From Leptodactylus fallax (taxonomy: Eukaryota > Chordata > Amphibia > Anura > Leptodactylidae), in assembly GCA_947044405.1 (NCBI GenBank), contig CAMRHE010000355.1, positions 1,502,501 through 1,566,500 on the forward strand: DNA of 64,000 bases, in the 5' to 3' direction. The notes under the pieces were generated by a model, which was not told where the DNA came from, made no database searches, and was given only the letters and a program-made list of their open reading frames with translations. Of this stretch, positions 1 to 11,412 are shown piece after piece. Position numbers and translations under genes: made by a program. Numbering within the stretch: the stretch's first letter is position 1; every line of letters begins with the position of its first letter.

Positions 1-722
1 ATTCCAAGAAAAACACTTGCTACCCACTGTAAAATTTGGTGGAGGTTCCATCATGCTTTGGGGCTGTGTGGCCAATGCCGGCACCGGGAATCTTGTTAAA
101 GTTGAGGGTCGCATGGATTCAACTCAGTATCAGCAGATTCTTGAGAATAATGTACAAGAATCAGTGACGAATTTGAAGTTACGCCGGGGATGGATATTTC
201 AGCAAGACAATGATCCAAAACACAGCTCCAAATCTACTCAGGCATTCATGCAGATGTTACAATGTTCTGGAATGGCCATCCCAGTCCCCAGACCTGAATA
301 TCATTGAACATCTGTGGGATAATTTGAAGCGGGCTGTCCATGCTCGGCGACCATCAAACTTAACTGAACTGGAATTGTTTTGTAAAGAGGAATGGTCAAA
401 AATACCTTCATCCAGGATCCAGGAACTGATTAAAAGCTACAGGAAGCGACTAGAGGCTGTTATTTTTGCAAAAGGAGGATCTACTAAATATTTATGTCAC
501 TTTTCTGTTGAGGTGCCCATACTTTTGCACCGGTCAAATTTTGGTTTAATGCATATTGCACATTTTCTGTTAGTACAATAAACCTCATTTCAATCCTGAA
601 ATATTACTGTGTCCATCAGTTATTAGATATATCAAATTGAAATGGCTGTTGCAAACACCCAAATATTTAGAACTAAAAATGATTAAGATTAATAGGGGTG
701 CCCAAACTTTTTCATATGACTG
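1..722 (+). mobile_element. Tc1/mariner element, 3' portion
   Basis: This is the 3' part of a Tc1-family cut-and-paste transposon; its 5' end lies before the window. It ends with an inverted-repeat tip (709-722, 'ccaaactttttcatatgactg' without its first base) followed by TA at 723-724, the expected Tc1 target dinucleotide. The 3' untranslated part (about 582-722) is AT-rich. The right flank continues as a short TA repeat, 'tatatatata'. Confidence 0.88.
2..581 (+). pseudogene. Tc1 transposase C-terminal half, frameshifted
   Basis: This encodes the catalytic core of a DD34E transposase. The first frame runs from position 2 to about 260 and carries the conserved TVKFGGGSIMLWG block and the second catalytic Asp in FQQDNDPKH. 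The remainder, WPSQSPDLN and the catalytic Glu in IIEHLWDNLKR, is in another frame (about 255-581), so a one-base indel lies near 250-266. The N-terminal helix-turn-helix domains and first Asp are outside the window. The C-terminus reads past the usual GGSTKY end for roughly 28 residues. It cannot make a working protein as written. Confidence 0.88.
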
Positions 723-724
723 TA

Positions 725-1792
725 TATATATATAGAATATTCAGTCATTGCTATATTGCTAATTGTTACGGAGACTAAATCTTAGCTCATTAGTTGCTAA
801 AAATGGCTACTGAATCATTGTTTTTTATACTGGATTCAGGAAGAAGAGGTCAGCACAATAACCAGCTGACCTCAATATTGAGATGTGAATAAAGCACCAT
901 TTTTTACTTACAGCACAACTACAAAGGAGTAAATTCTGCCACTCACATCCATTGCTCACTGTGATACAGAGTCCTATATTTATCACCAACAGCAGTAAAT
1001 GTGAATTTGTGAGAACGTTGACTGCTTGGCACCTATTTTTTTTTTTTTCTAAACCCTGATGAATACCTCAGACGGCAATACACAGGAGCAATGCACATTA
1101 CATACAGGTAAGATGAGGCTATTTACTTCAGGCAAAACGTAGGAAAGGATTTTGAAGTATACAAAAGACAAGCTGTGATATTTTAGCATAAAACAAAACA
1201 AAAAAGAAAACTAAGGAAAGTCAAGCAAAAATTTACCATGCTCACCTGGTTGGTTAGGCTTACCTTATACAGGTGGCCGAGTGGAAATTTCCAACAATAA
1301 AAATAGCAGCACTGCCTTGCTTGGGGAGTTACGAGCCACTGGGAATGATCAGTGGAACAATTAGATGAAACTTTAAACAAGCCTCAAGACATAAGACTAT
1401 ATATCGCAACACGAACCAAGGTAACCAGAGGTAAAACACAAAGACAAAGCTCTCTGCAGACATTTTACATTCTGACAAAGGTCAAAATATTTTTATGAAA
1501 ATCCATTAAAACTTTTTGTGAGCCAATACAGGTATCTTGTCGTAGCCTCTCCTCTGGTCCGTTGCAAACGGCAAGTGACTGCAGCAGTCAGGTGGTGTAT
1601 TACTAGCATCAGGGCTCCCTTCACATAGCCACAATGCCAGTAACGGGGAACATGACCACTGCAGCCACAGATTGGCTACAGCAGCAGCCGCCATGTGCTG
1701 TATGCAAATAAACACACACCGAGAGGCAGCAACTGAATGCCTGCTGAACAGGGGACTAATAATTTTTTTTGTTATTTTAGGTGGGTTGACTA
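725..1792. other. unassigned sequence
   Basis: About 1 kb without a recognisable gene or repeat. It contains a short T tract (about 1029-1039) and short ORFs with no family resemblance. A minus-strand ORF at 1506-1898 runs into the neighbouring MITE and is probably chance. Confidence 0.4.
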
Positions 1793-2360
1793 GAGATGAG
1801 CGAATCGAAGCTGACGAAGTGGAATCCGATCCGAATTTCATGAAATATTCGATTTGCATCGAATCCGGATTTCCCCACGCTTCGTGGTAACGATTCACAT
1901 TTTTTCAAAATGGCTGCTGTACATGTTAGGATATGGGGCAAGGAACTCTGGGAATGTGGGATCACCCACAATGCCATGCGTGCAGCCAATCAGCAGCCAG
2001 TCCTGTGATGTCACAGCCCTTTAACCCCTTCGCGAGAGCCCACGACATGTTTGACCGCTGCATCCAAGATGTTAAAAACCCCCGATCGGTTATGGAGCAG
2101 GGTGTTAGATGTAACTGACAGCTAACACCCTGCTCCATAACTGATCGGGGGTTTAACACCTTGGATGCATTGGTCAAAACATGACTGTGGCATCCAAGGG
2201 TTTCCGCCATTTTGCCACCCACCCAGGCTCTCTGCAGACAGGAAATAGCTGTTTTTTTAACGCAATTCGCCACAATTTAATTTGGATCTAATAGAATCGT
2301 ATCGGAAAATTCAGCGAAGTTGCCGAATCTAATTTTTGATAACTTCACTCATCTCTAGTG
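1792..2360. mobile_element. MITE with 'ctagagatgagcgaa' termini and large hairpin
   Basis: This is a non-autonomous DNA element bounded by inverted repeats: left 'ctagagatgagcgaat' (about 1791-1806), right 'acttcactcatctctag' (about 2342-2358). The interior carries a long stem-loop, annotated separately. No ORF of its own is recognisable. Related ends occur at 22640-22741, 39050-40444 and, in reverse, at 47108-47484, so it is a dispersed family. The superfamily cannot be fixed from the sequence alone. Confidence 0.75.
2045..2184. repeat. long imperfect hairpin inside the MITE
   Basis: The inner arms 2076-2108 and 2122-2154 are complementary over 33 bp with one mismatch, around a 13-nt loop. 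Complementarity continues outward with gaps to about 2045 and 2184, through the motif 'gcatccaag'. The left outer arm is preceded by 'ttaaccccttcgcgag', which resembles the terminus of the large TTAA element ending near 63702. The same hairpin module recurs at 63296-63432 and partly at 47190-47228. Confidence 0.8.
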
Positions 2361-2674
2361 CTGACCCGCAATATACCAAGAATGTGAAGAGTAAAGTCAC
2401 GATGCGAAAGGGAGCACTGTACATGGTTGCAGGGCTCCTTCATATACACCGTTTTTAAACTATTTTAAGAGCAAAAACAAAACCTGGATTTCAAGTGTTA
2501 TTTCATGCTTTTTACTGTCCAAGTGCTACAGAGAAGCCTATAAGGAAAATGTCATTAAAAAGCACCATGCCCAGACCATACTGCATATCAGGGAAGCAGT
2601 GTATACAGAATTATGTAGGGACGGTTCCCTGCCCAATCAGGCTTGTAATGTATTATTGTTGGCCGTCCTGGATG
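2361..2674. other. unassigned flank of Tc1 insertion
   Basis: No gene or repeat recognised. The segment ends at the TA (2675-2676) used as the target of the next Tc1 element. Confidence 0.4.
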
Positions 2675-2676
2675 TA

Positions 2677-4241
2677 CAGTCATGGCCAAAAGTTTTGAGA
2701 ATGATACAAATATTAATTTTTACAAAGTCTACTGCTTCAGTTTTTCTAATGGCAATTTGCATATACTCCAGAATGTTATAAAGAGTGATCAGCTTAACAG
2801 CAATTACTTGCAAAGTCAATATTTGCCTAGAAAATGAACTTTATCCCCCAAAACACATTTCAACATCATTGCAGCCCTGCCTTAAAAGGACCACCTAACA
2901 TCGTTTCAGTGATTGCTCCATTAACACAGGTGTGGGTGTTGATGAGGACAGGGCTGGAGATCAATCTGTCATGATTAAGTAAGAATGACACCACTGGACA
3001 CTTTAAAAGGAGGCTGGTGCTTGCCATCATTGTTTCTCTTCTGTTAACCATGGTTATCTCTAAAGAAACACGTGCAGTCATCATTGCACTGCACAAAAAT
3101 GGCCTAACTGGGAAGAGTATTGCAGCTAGAAAGATTGCACCTCAGTCAACAATCTATCGCATCATCAAGAACTTCAAGGAGAGAGGTTCCATTGGTGCCA
3201 AAAAGGCTCCAGGGCGCCCAAGAAAGACCAGCAAGCGGCAGGACCGTCTCTTAAAAGTGTTTCAGCTGCGGGATCGGGCTACCAGCAGTGCAGAGCTTGC
3301 TGAGGAATGGCAGCAGGCAGGTGTGAGTGCATCTGCACGCACTGTGAGGCGGAGACTCTTGGAGCAAGGCCTGGTTTCAAGGAGGGCAGCAAAGAAGCCA
3401 CTTCTCTCCAGAAAAAACATCAGGGACAGACTGATATTCTGCAAAAGGTACAGGGAGTGGACTGCTGAGGACTGGGGTAAAGTCATTTTCTCTGATGAAA
3501 CCCCTTTTCGATTGTTTGGAACATCTGGAAAACAGCTTATTCGGAGAAGAAGAGGTGAGCGCTACCACCAGTCTTGTCTCATGCCAACTGTAAAGCATCC
3601 TGAAACCATTCATGTGTGGGGTTGCTTCTCAGCCAAGGGAATCGGCTCTCTCACAGTCTTGCCTAAAAACACAGCCATGAATAAAGAATGGTACCAGAAT
3701 GTCCTCCAAGAGCAACTTCTCCCAACCGTCCAAGAAGAGTTTGGCTCTCAACAATGCCTTTTCCAGCATGATGGAGCACCTTGCCATAAAGCAAATGTGA
3801 TAACTAAATGGCTCAGGGAACAAAACAGAGATTTTGGGTCCATGGCCTGGAAACTCCCCAGATCTTAATCCCATTGAGAACTTGTGGTCAATCATCAAGA
3901 GACGGGTGGACAAACAAAAACCAACAAATTCAGACAAAATTAAAGCATTGATTCTGCAAGAATGGACTGCTATCAGTCAGGATTTGGTCCAGAAGTTGAT
4001 TGAGAGCATGCCAGGGAGAATTGCAGAGGTCCTGAAGAAGAAGGGTCAACACTGCAAATATTGACTTGCTGCATTAACTCATTCTAACTGTCAATATAAG
4101 CTTCTGTTACTCATAATATGAATGCAATTCTATTTCTGTATGTGATAAAAACATCTGACAAACACACATAAAAACCAGAGGGCAGCAGATCATGTGAAAA
4201 TAGAATATTTGTGTCATTCTCAAAACTTTTGGCCATGACTG
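2677..4241 (+). mobile_element. near-complete Tc1 element, 1,565 bp
   Basis: Both terminal inverted repeats are present. The left starts CAGTCATGGCCAAAAG at 2677; the right is its complement ending at 4241. They agree for about 28 bp before small differences. TA duplications flank it (2675-2676 and 4242-4243). The length is typical for Tc1. Only one disabling lesion is obvious, in the transposase, so the copy is comparatively young. Confidence 0.95.
3050..4064 (+). pseudogene. Tc1 transposase with a single +1 frameshift
   Basis: This would encode a DD34E transposase of about 337 residues. The start at 3050 (MVISKETR) is preferred over an upstream in-frame ATG at 3017 because it has a strong 'accatgg' context and matches the family N-terminus. 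Two helix-turn-helix regions are joined by a GRPRK AT-hook-like motif. The catalytic residues are Asp in FSDETPF, Asp in FQHDGAPCH and Glu in NPIENLW. The spacing between the last two is 34 residues once the frame is followed. An extra base near 3830 shifts the frame, so the native frame stops at 3868 and the C-terminal block continues in another frame to 4064. No other stop was noticed. Confidence 0.93.
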
Positions 4242-4243
4242 TA

Positions 4244-6280
4244 CAGAGACAAAAGTCCCTTGTCCAAGGTCTTGAGGAACTGACCCTGGGATCTGAATTG
4301 GTGTCTCAAGCAAGCCTATAAAAGCCATTGTTATTTGGAGACCCTGGTCTGCATCTCAGAGCCAGCTCCTCCTTGCCCTTATACAAGTGACTTTTGTCTT
4401 AGTCTTGGGCAACAAAAAAAAAAAAAAAAAAGATGGAAATCTAGGTTGGGCAACAACACTACTTCAGATTAAATGTTCAATACAAGGCTTTACATAAGAA
4501 ACACAGAAACAAGCTGGATTGATTTAGTTTACAGACTGCAGGCTACTACCACAGTATACCCCAACAATAAAGTTTTATTTGTATTCAATAAATATTACCA
4601 TTAGCTGGATAATACAAGCAAATCATATCTCCTTTGTAAAGTGGAGCAGATACACAAATGCCGCATACACAAGGGCTTATTCAGAAAATCATATTTGTCC
4701 ATGTTCAAAACCGATTGTATTTGTACAACAGGTTTTATCCATGAGGGCGTGTAAGAGTAACAACTCGCAACACAACAGAATATACCGTATGCAACGTTTG
4801 CTAGCCGAAACACCTTACTGTCGATGCACTGAAGACAGCTTGTGTCTTTATAGTCCTATTGTGAGGACTCTAGCATGTCATATATATCAAATTCACTGTC
4901 ATCTACTTGATCTGTTGTCTACACAGTATGAGATCAATTATAGTATATGTTTGGAATATATGCCATATATTCAGTATTAACAGCGGCAAACTAGAGAACT
5001 CACTCGACAGGTTAAAAAAAAAGAAAAGTATATGGTCATGAAGGAAGGTGCATGAGCAGCATTTACATCCCTGTTAGAGAGTCAGGGATATTAATGTGTT
5101 CTAATCGAGCCACACAAATCATCTGCGAGAAAGAGGAAATTATCTTGCTACCCCATACTATAAAGATGACAGCTCTTGAGGCTCCTGTCTTCATGTGACC
5201 ACTTGACCAGGATCCAAGGAGTTCTACAGAAATTTGGTTAAACAGCAGTAAAAAGTATGAAAACATCATGAGGGCTGTAAAGACAACAACTTTAGGAGAG
5301 CTTACCCTACGTTTCCAGCTCTTGTAGGTCTGCAGGAGAGCATGGGTATCTTTACAGTTGTTAAAGCTGCATGTTTTCCTTACCAGAATATCTAGATATA
5401 ACAAATTTACTCTAAAAGTAAGCTTTCAATGTCTCCTACACTTATGCTCGTGTCTGGCAAATATTCAAACAAAACGTCCAGGAAGATATGATCTACATGT
5501 ACCTGACCATGTGATACCTTCACCAAAAAGGTTTTTCATAACTGGCTTTCACTTAACAACAGGACAAGTATGGTCAAGTGGACCTACTGCTGGGAGTCAT
5601 CTTGTCAAATGAGTTAACACTAGAAGGAGTAAAGGTGAGAAAATCAGCATAGCATTGGTTAAACAGAGGTGTCATAACCAGGAGCAATGTCTCCATGTGT
5701 AACCTTCATAAGGAATAAAGAGCCTACAATCTAATGTGACCATGTGCGGCATAGCCCTGTCTGCAAGGATTAGAAGTCGTGGAAGACTCTACTTACTGAT
5801 TAAAGGCGACATACAGTTTCCTGGGCTTGTCTTTACAGATCACAGTCTGATAGCCATGATAATCACATAACTTTCTCATCCCCAATATAGTGTGATGGGG
5901 TGAACCAGTTAAAGTAGGCATGAGGCGCCTGGTATATATTACTTCAGAATCCAGTTACTGTACAACAGCCAGCATGTTATGAATCAGCCATTTGCTGGCA
6001 CACTGACCACCTGGTTCCCTATTATAAGAGATCTTATATATCACAGGAAAAGGACAGACCAGATGCCTTTGGCACCAGCAGTACCTAGATATTTAAGAAT
6101 GGGACAGCCATCTTCATTACCTAGGCTGGCCAACCACTTCTCGGCAAGAGGTCACGCACACCACCTTATCACTGTATGTATCATAATATAGCTCCCACAA
6201 TCTTTAATGGGCCTATATTGTACCCTCAAACTTAAGCACACAGGTTCTCTCACAGATTCCATGTCTAATATGGCATAATA
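4244..6280. other. mostly single-copy AT-rich sequence
   Basis: A stretch of 2 kb without recognisable transposable elements, apart from an A tract at about 4412-4430. Two ORFs of 113-133 codons (4579-4980 plus, 5063-5404 minus) show no recognisable domain and have no convincing start context. Because this region lies on the minus-strand downstream side of the CpG-rich candidate promoter near 9.3 kb, it could be intron or untranslated sequence, but nothing in it proves that. Confidence 0.35.
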
Positions 6281-6298
6281 CTAAAACGAGTCAGTCAT

Positions 6299-6705
6299 AA
6301 AGAGGATTTGTCACCACTTTTAATCTCCTACCAAGAATATTTAATTATTTTTATATTCTGCATGAAATAATTTTAGAACATCTCTTCTTAGAATTGTATG
6401 ATAGATGATTACTCTATTACTCCTCTAAGAAATGTATGACTAAATGAATTGACAACAGTGTGTTACCAGTTGGGAGTGTGTCCCTGATACTGTCCAATCA
6501 GTGCTAATAGTGTCACACTATAGAGGGACACACCCCTTTGGTAAGGGGGAATTTTAACACCCAGTTGTCAATTTATTCATAAATTTCTAGAGGAATAACA
6601 AAAGGAACAGCACAACACTAAGAAAAGATGCTCCAAAACTTTTTAATGGGAAACACAAGTATTTACTAAAACAGACATGACAGGAGATGTAACAGATCAT
6701 CTTTG
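6299..6705. repeat. MITE family with 'gatctgtcacc'-type ends, copy 1
   Basis: The left end 'agaggatttgtcaccac' and right end 'gacaggagatgtaacagatc' are imperfect inverted repeats. The interior contains 'agtgtgtccctgat' and 'agggacacacccctttgg', forming an internal dyad. Copy 2 at 23977-24350 shares the same order of motifs, including the segment around 'atttctaga/ggaggaataac'. There is no coding capacity. Exact boundaries are uncertain by about 5 bp. Confidence 0.6.
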
Positions 6706-7781
6706 CATATCCTACCAGGCATAGCACAGTGTTAGATGAATTGAGTCTATTGCTTGGACATCATCGATTACCAAAATATCCACCACTACATATGTGAAGT
6801 GACCGAGAGTAAACTGAAATTACTGTATATCACTCATCAATCCCAACTCTATCTCAATCCTGATGACACAGGTATTCAATACAATGTCTTGGGTGCTTTC
6901 CATTGATGTCAACAAAAGTTCTTATTGCAGGAAAAAAATTAACTCCTGGACTGAGCCAACCAGATCCGGAGCTTTACAGTATTTGGTTTATCCATGCTTT
7001 AAGCAATGTGATGATGGTATTATCTTCAACATCACTGCTCTAGAGCCTCAAACACATGCACCTAAAGTAAATGTATACCTATACTGCAATAAGATAGATT
7101 ACATTGTGGCCTCCAATTCCTGATGTTAGAAAATAACGTTGTCAAATATACAGATGTCCTATACTGAGCGCTACTGTACATACATGAAGATCTATGGATG
7201 TGCATATGCCTAGAAGTCCTGATCTAACCCCTCCAGGGGGTTATCTTCAAATACATGACCAAATGGTCACACAAACTATACTACAGGGCTACAGCACCCA
7301 ATGAATGGGCCATTTAAATGTGGGCATTTTGTATATGAAGCCACAATCTTCCAATGCATCACTATAAAACATATTACAAGTATATAAAACAAAGTGATCA
7401 GTGATAAAGTATCAATCCATCTGGGTTGTTTAGTTATTTTCTTTTTTTAATATTATTCTCTCTATATTATAATACATAAGTAATATGTTTATTCTCCTCC
7501 CCAAACTGTATTCAATAGCTTACTAAAAAATGTTAAATAAAATAAAAAAAAACAAAAACACAACACAACACACACACACACACAACAACCTTACCCACTG
7601 TAGATAACCTGAGCCCATTTACAGATCTCTATGTTATCATAATAGCAGGAAACAAACTTTTCCAGCAGCATTCAATTCCAAGCCTATATTCAGCCCCCAG
7701 TCTCCAATATCAACTCTGAGTTTATCATAGACAACATGAGATAACCATCTACAGGTCTTTAATCTACTGTAGCCTGTAAGG
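6706..7781. other. unassigned sequence with low-complexity tract
   Basis: No gene is recognised. A T-rich then A-rich block (7438-7560) leads into a CA microsatellite (about 7558-7586). The remainder looks single-copy. An 86-codon ORF at 6863-7123 has no recognisable motif. Confidence 0.4.
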
Positions 7782-7923
7782 CAGGGATCAACAACCTTGT
7801 GACACTACTACTCCCAGCATGCTTCAGCTACTTCTATGAGAGTTCTGAGAACAGCCGGTCAAGCGTGCTTGCTGGGAAGTGTAGTTTCACAACAGATGGA
7901 GTCCCGAAGCTTGTCGATTCCTG
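7782..7923. mobile_element. short hAT-like MITE with 8-bp target duplication
   Basis: The 142-bp element begins CAGGGATCAACAACC and ends with the near complement 'tcgattcctg'. The flanks are CTGTAAGG (7774-7781) and CGGTAAGG (7924-7931), an 8-bp duplication with one mismatch, the signature size for hAT transposition. The interior has a dyad around 'ctcccagcatgc'/'gcttgctgggaagtgtag'. No ORF. Confidence 0.85.
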
Positions 7924-7931
7924 CGGTAAGG

Positions 7932-9050
7932 TTATATTCACGTTTGCAGTTTTTGACCAGTTATTTAATGCAGTGCTTGAAGGCAAAATCAGATGTGATC
8001 ATAAACAATAAGACTGTGTAAAAGGACAGCTACTACTTCTCAATTTTTTTTAATCCACTCTTTGTTTTGGCTGAAAAACTACATTAAAAAATCTGAAAAA
8101 AACCTTCACTTGTAACTGTTACCTTAACGAAATTGTAACTAACCCACAAACAAGGCCTGACTGCAAAACAGGAATCCTACAGTACATTATACACCATAGC
8201 AAGCCACACATCAGGAATTCAACATATCCACCCTGCATATAGTAAACATTAGTAGAGATTATAATAATCCTTAATCCATAACCAAGAGTATCATAACCAT
8301 ATGTATGGTGACTATAGGTTAAATATATCAGCAGAGTAGCTCATGCCATCTCTCATCAATCTTCATAGATCCAGTGAACAATAGAGCAGCACACTCTTCA
8401 GTATATTAATTCTGCATGTGCCAGATGGGATTACCCGTAATCTCTCAACCTACAGAATACATGTGGGTTTAATGCAATCTATACATGTAACATATTATCC
8501 ATTAGCAAAAGCAGGGCATATGTATGGACACAGTGACAGATCTTGCATCAGCTCTGCATCTCTCCCCACTGCAATGTATAAACAGGGGGAATAATGACTG
8601 CCCCAAGCAAGCCAGCAATGACAGGCAATCAATGAATGATGAAGGCAGTGCAAGGGTAAACACATGCCCTGTATGCAATGTGTGAGCTGATCACCACACC
8701 TATGCCATGCCCCTGGCCATGCAGAAAAGCACATATCAGTGCACTGTGCACACACCAGCTAGTCCAGGGATTTTTACGACAGCCAGCAGTAGGTGCAGAT
8801 AAGAAGCAGCACACTAGGAGGTGAATCATGGATCCAGGTGGTAATGCCCCCAGAACACATGGCACATGTGTGATTGATGAGGGATGGCACCGGACTGGCA
8901 TAGTGCGCATCATTTCTATACAATCCAGCTGCAGCTTATTATTACCTGTGAATGGATGCAGCCTGCATTATATGAATGGAGTTGCCCCCACACACAAGTT
9001 TATACACACATAAGCAGCGCTGCCACCCATAGCAGCACACAGAGAATGGA
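7932..9050. other. unassigned sequence upstream or downstream of CpG-rich block
   Basis: AT-rich to about 8480, then more balanced composition. No repeat family or exon recognised. Short ORFs here (for example 8495-8755 and 8629-8913 minus) show no family features. Confidence 0.35.
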
Positions 9051-9540
9051 CAGCACAGGAAGGAGGGGGGACTGCGGCCGTTGTCTGCTGGTGGGTGCGG
9101 AGGGAAGGCTACAGCTCACTTACATTCACGGGCCACAAGAGAAAGGAAGCCGGGCCGGACAGCAGACCGTCGTAACGCTCGGGTGAGGCGCAGGAGTAGC
9201 AGGAGCAGGACACGTCCTCCGGGTGGCGGTGGTATAAAATGGATTACGGTAATGACAGTGACCCGCTCTCATGTCACTAGTGTTGTTGTTGATGCAGCTC
9301 CCCCATTGCTCTGCGGTAACCACTAGCAGCGACGCGGGCTCCGCACACCAACATCATGGAGCTGCTCGTATTATGAGCGATTGCAGGCTAAGAGCAGAGC
9401 TGCAGAAGCGCAGCCGCACTACACCACAGCCCCGCCCTTCTCTGACGTCCAGGCAAGTGGGCGTGCCGCATACAAACCGAACGTCGCAAACCAAGGAAAT
9501 GGGCGTGTCTGTAAAGTAGCCTATACCGAACGACTTGTGT
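9050..9540. promoter_or_regulatory. CpG-island-like candidate promoter
   Basis: A by-eye count gives about 35 CpG dinucleotides in 9061-9540, against very few in neighbouring kilobases. GC boxes occur at 9430-9437 (CCCCGCCC), 9459-9465 and 9501-9507 (GGGCGTG). A TATAAAA lies at 9233-9239 on the plus strand. A strong donor-like 'gaatgtaagtgag' lies on the minus strand (GT at 9123-9124), which would suit a non-coding first exon read leftwards. A plus-strand donor 'gggtgagg' (9180-9187) is also possible. Vertebrate promoters often look like this, but no coding exon confirms a gene, and direction is unresolved. Confidence 0.45.
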
Positions 9541-9684
9541 CTCCAGCTGCCTTGTCGCTGCTTGTGTTTTTTCTTCAACAGCTTTATTTAAAAACAGTCT
9601 ACATAGACTAGCAGCAGCCTGAGAGAGAACCATGATATAATCATAGGCAGAATTATCATGGCACAGGACTACAGTATATATATA

Positions 9685-11309
9685 CAGTACAGACCAAAAG
9701 TTTGGACACACCTTCTCATTCCAAGAGTTTTCTGTATTTTTATGACTATAAAAATTGTAGATTCACACTGAAGGCATCAAAACTATGAATTAACACGTGG
9801 AATTATATACTTAACAAAAAAGTGTGAAACAACTGAAAATATGTCTTATATTCTAGGTTCTTCAAAGTAGCCACCTTTTGCGTTGATTACTGCTTTGCAC
9901 ACTCTTGGCATTCTCTTGATGAGCTTCAAGAGGTAGTCACCTGAAATGGTTTTCACTTCACAGGTGTGCCCTGTCAGGTTTAATAAGTGGGATTTCTTGC
10001 CTTATAAATGGGGTTGGGATCATCAGTTGTGTTGTTCAGAAGTGAGGTGGATACACAGCTGGTAGTCCAACTGAATGGAGTGTTAGAATTTGTATTATGG
10101 CAAGAGAAAAGCAGCTAAGTAAAGAAAAACGAGTGGCCATTATTACTTTAAGAAATGAAGATCAGTCAATCCGAAAAATTGGGAAAACTTTGAAAGTGTC
10201 CCCAAGTGCAGTGGCCAAAACCATCAAGCGCTACAAAGAAACTGGCTCACGTGAGGACCGCCCCAGGAAAGGAAGACCAAGAGTCACCTCTGCTGCTGCG
10301 GATAAGTTCATCCGAGTCATCAGCCTCAGAAATCGCAGGTTAACAGTAGCTCAGATTAGAGACCAGGTCACTGCCACACAGAGTTCTAGCAGCAGACACA
10401 TCTCTACAACAACTGTTAAGAGGAGACTGTGTGCATCAGGCCTTCATGGTAAGATAGCTGCTAGGAAACCACTGCTAAGGACAGGCAACAAGCAGAAAAG
10501 ACTTGTTTGGGCTAAAGAACACAAGGAATGGAAATTAGACCTGTGGAAATCTGTGCTTTGGTCTGATGAGTCCAAATTTGAGATCTTTGGTTCCAACCAC
10601 CGTGTCTTTGTGCGACGCAGAAAAGGTGAACGAATGGACTCTACATGCCTGGTTCCCACCGTGAAGCATGGAGGAGGAGGTGTGATGGTGTGGGGGTGCT
10701 TTGCTGGTGACACTGTTGGGGATTTATTCAAAATTGAAGGAATACTGAACCAGCATGGTTACCACAGCATCTTGCAGCGGCATGCTATTCCATCCGGTTT
10801 GCGTTTAGTTGGACCATCATTTATTTTTCAACAGAACAATGACCCCAAACACACCTCCAGACTGTGTAAGGGCTATTTGACCAAGAAGGAGAGTGATGGG
10901 GTGCTACGCCAGATGACCTGGCCTCCACAGTAACCAGACCTGAACCCAATCAAGATGGTTTGGGGTGAGCTGGACTGCAGAGTGAAGGCAAAAGGGCCAA
11001 CAAGTGCTAAGCATCTCTGGGAACTCCTTCAAGACTGTTGGAAGACCATTTCAGGTGACTACCTCTTGAAGGTCATCAAGAGAATGCCAAGAGTGTGCAA
11101 AGCAGTAATCAAAGCAAAAGGTGGCTACTTTGAAGAACCTAGAATATAAGACATATTTTCAGTTGTTTCACACTTTTTTGTTAAGTATATAATTCCACAT
11201 GTCTTAATTCATAGTTTTGATGCCTTCAGTGTGAATCTACAATTGTTATAGTCATGAAAATACAGAAAACTCTTGGAATGAGAAGGTGTGTCCAAACTTT
11301 TGGTCTGTA

Positions 11310-11312
<3 letters not shown>
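9685..11312 (+). mobile_element. Tc1 element with very long terminal inverted repeats
   Basis: The element is bounded by TA at 9683-9684 and 11313-11314. Terminal sequence CAGTACAGACCAAAAGTTTG is mirrored at the right end. The inverted repeats are about 270 bp (9685 to about 9953 against about 11045 to 11312), far longer than the classic 30-bp type. The right repeat overlaps the last codons of the transposase, so the left repeat carries an antisense copy of that coding end. Length is 1,628 bp. Confidence 0.93.
10097..11149 (+). pseudogene. Tc1 transposase, nonsense codon and two catalytic substitutions
   Basis: One continuous frame of 351 codons, MAREKQLSKEKR to GGYFEEPRI. The N-terminal helix-turn-helix pair and the AT-hook-like RKGRPR are present. 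The first catalytic Asp (LWSDESKF) is intact. The second is replaced by Asn (FQQNNDPKH, where the family has QQDNDPKH). The catalytic Glu is Lys (NPIKMVW). A TAA at 10931-10933 stands at the Ser position in the WPxQSPDLN block. There is no frameshift. A truncated 278-residue product would keep the DNA-binding region but cannot cut DNA. Confidence 0.93.
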
Positions 11313-11358
<46 letters not shown>

Positions 11359-11372
11359 TTCCTGGAAGAGGA

Positions 11373-11412
<40 letters not shown>

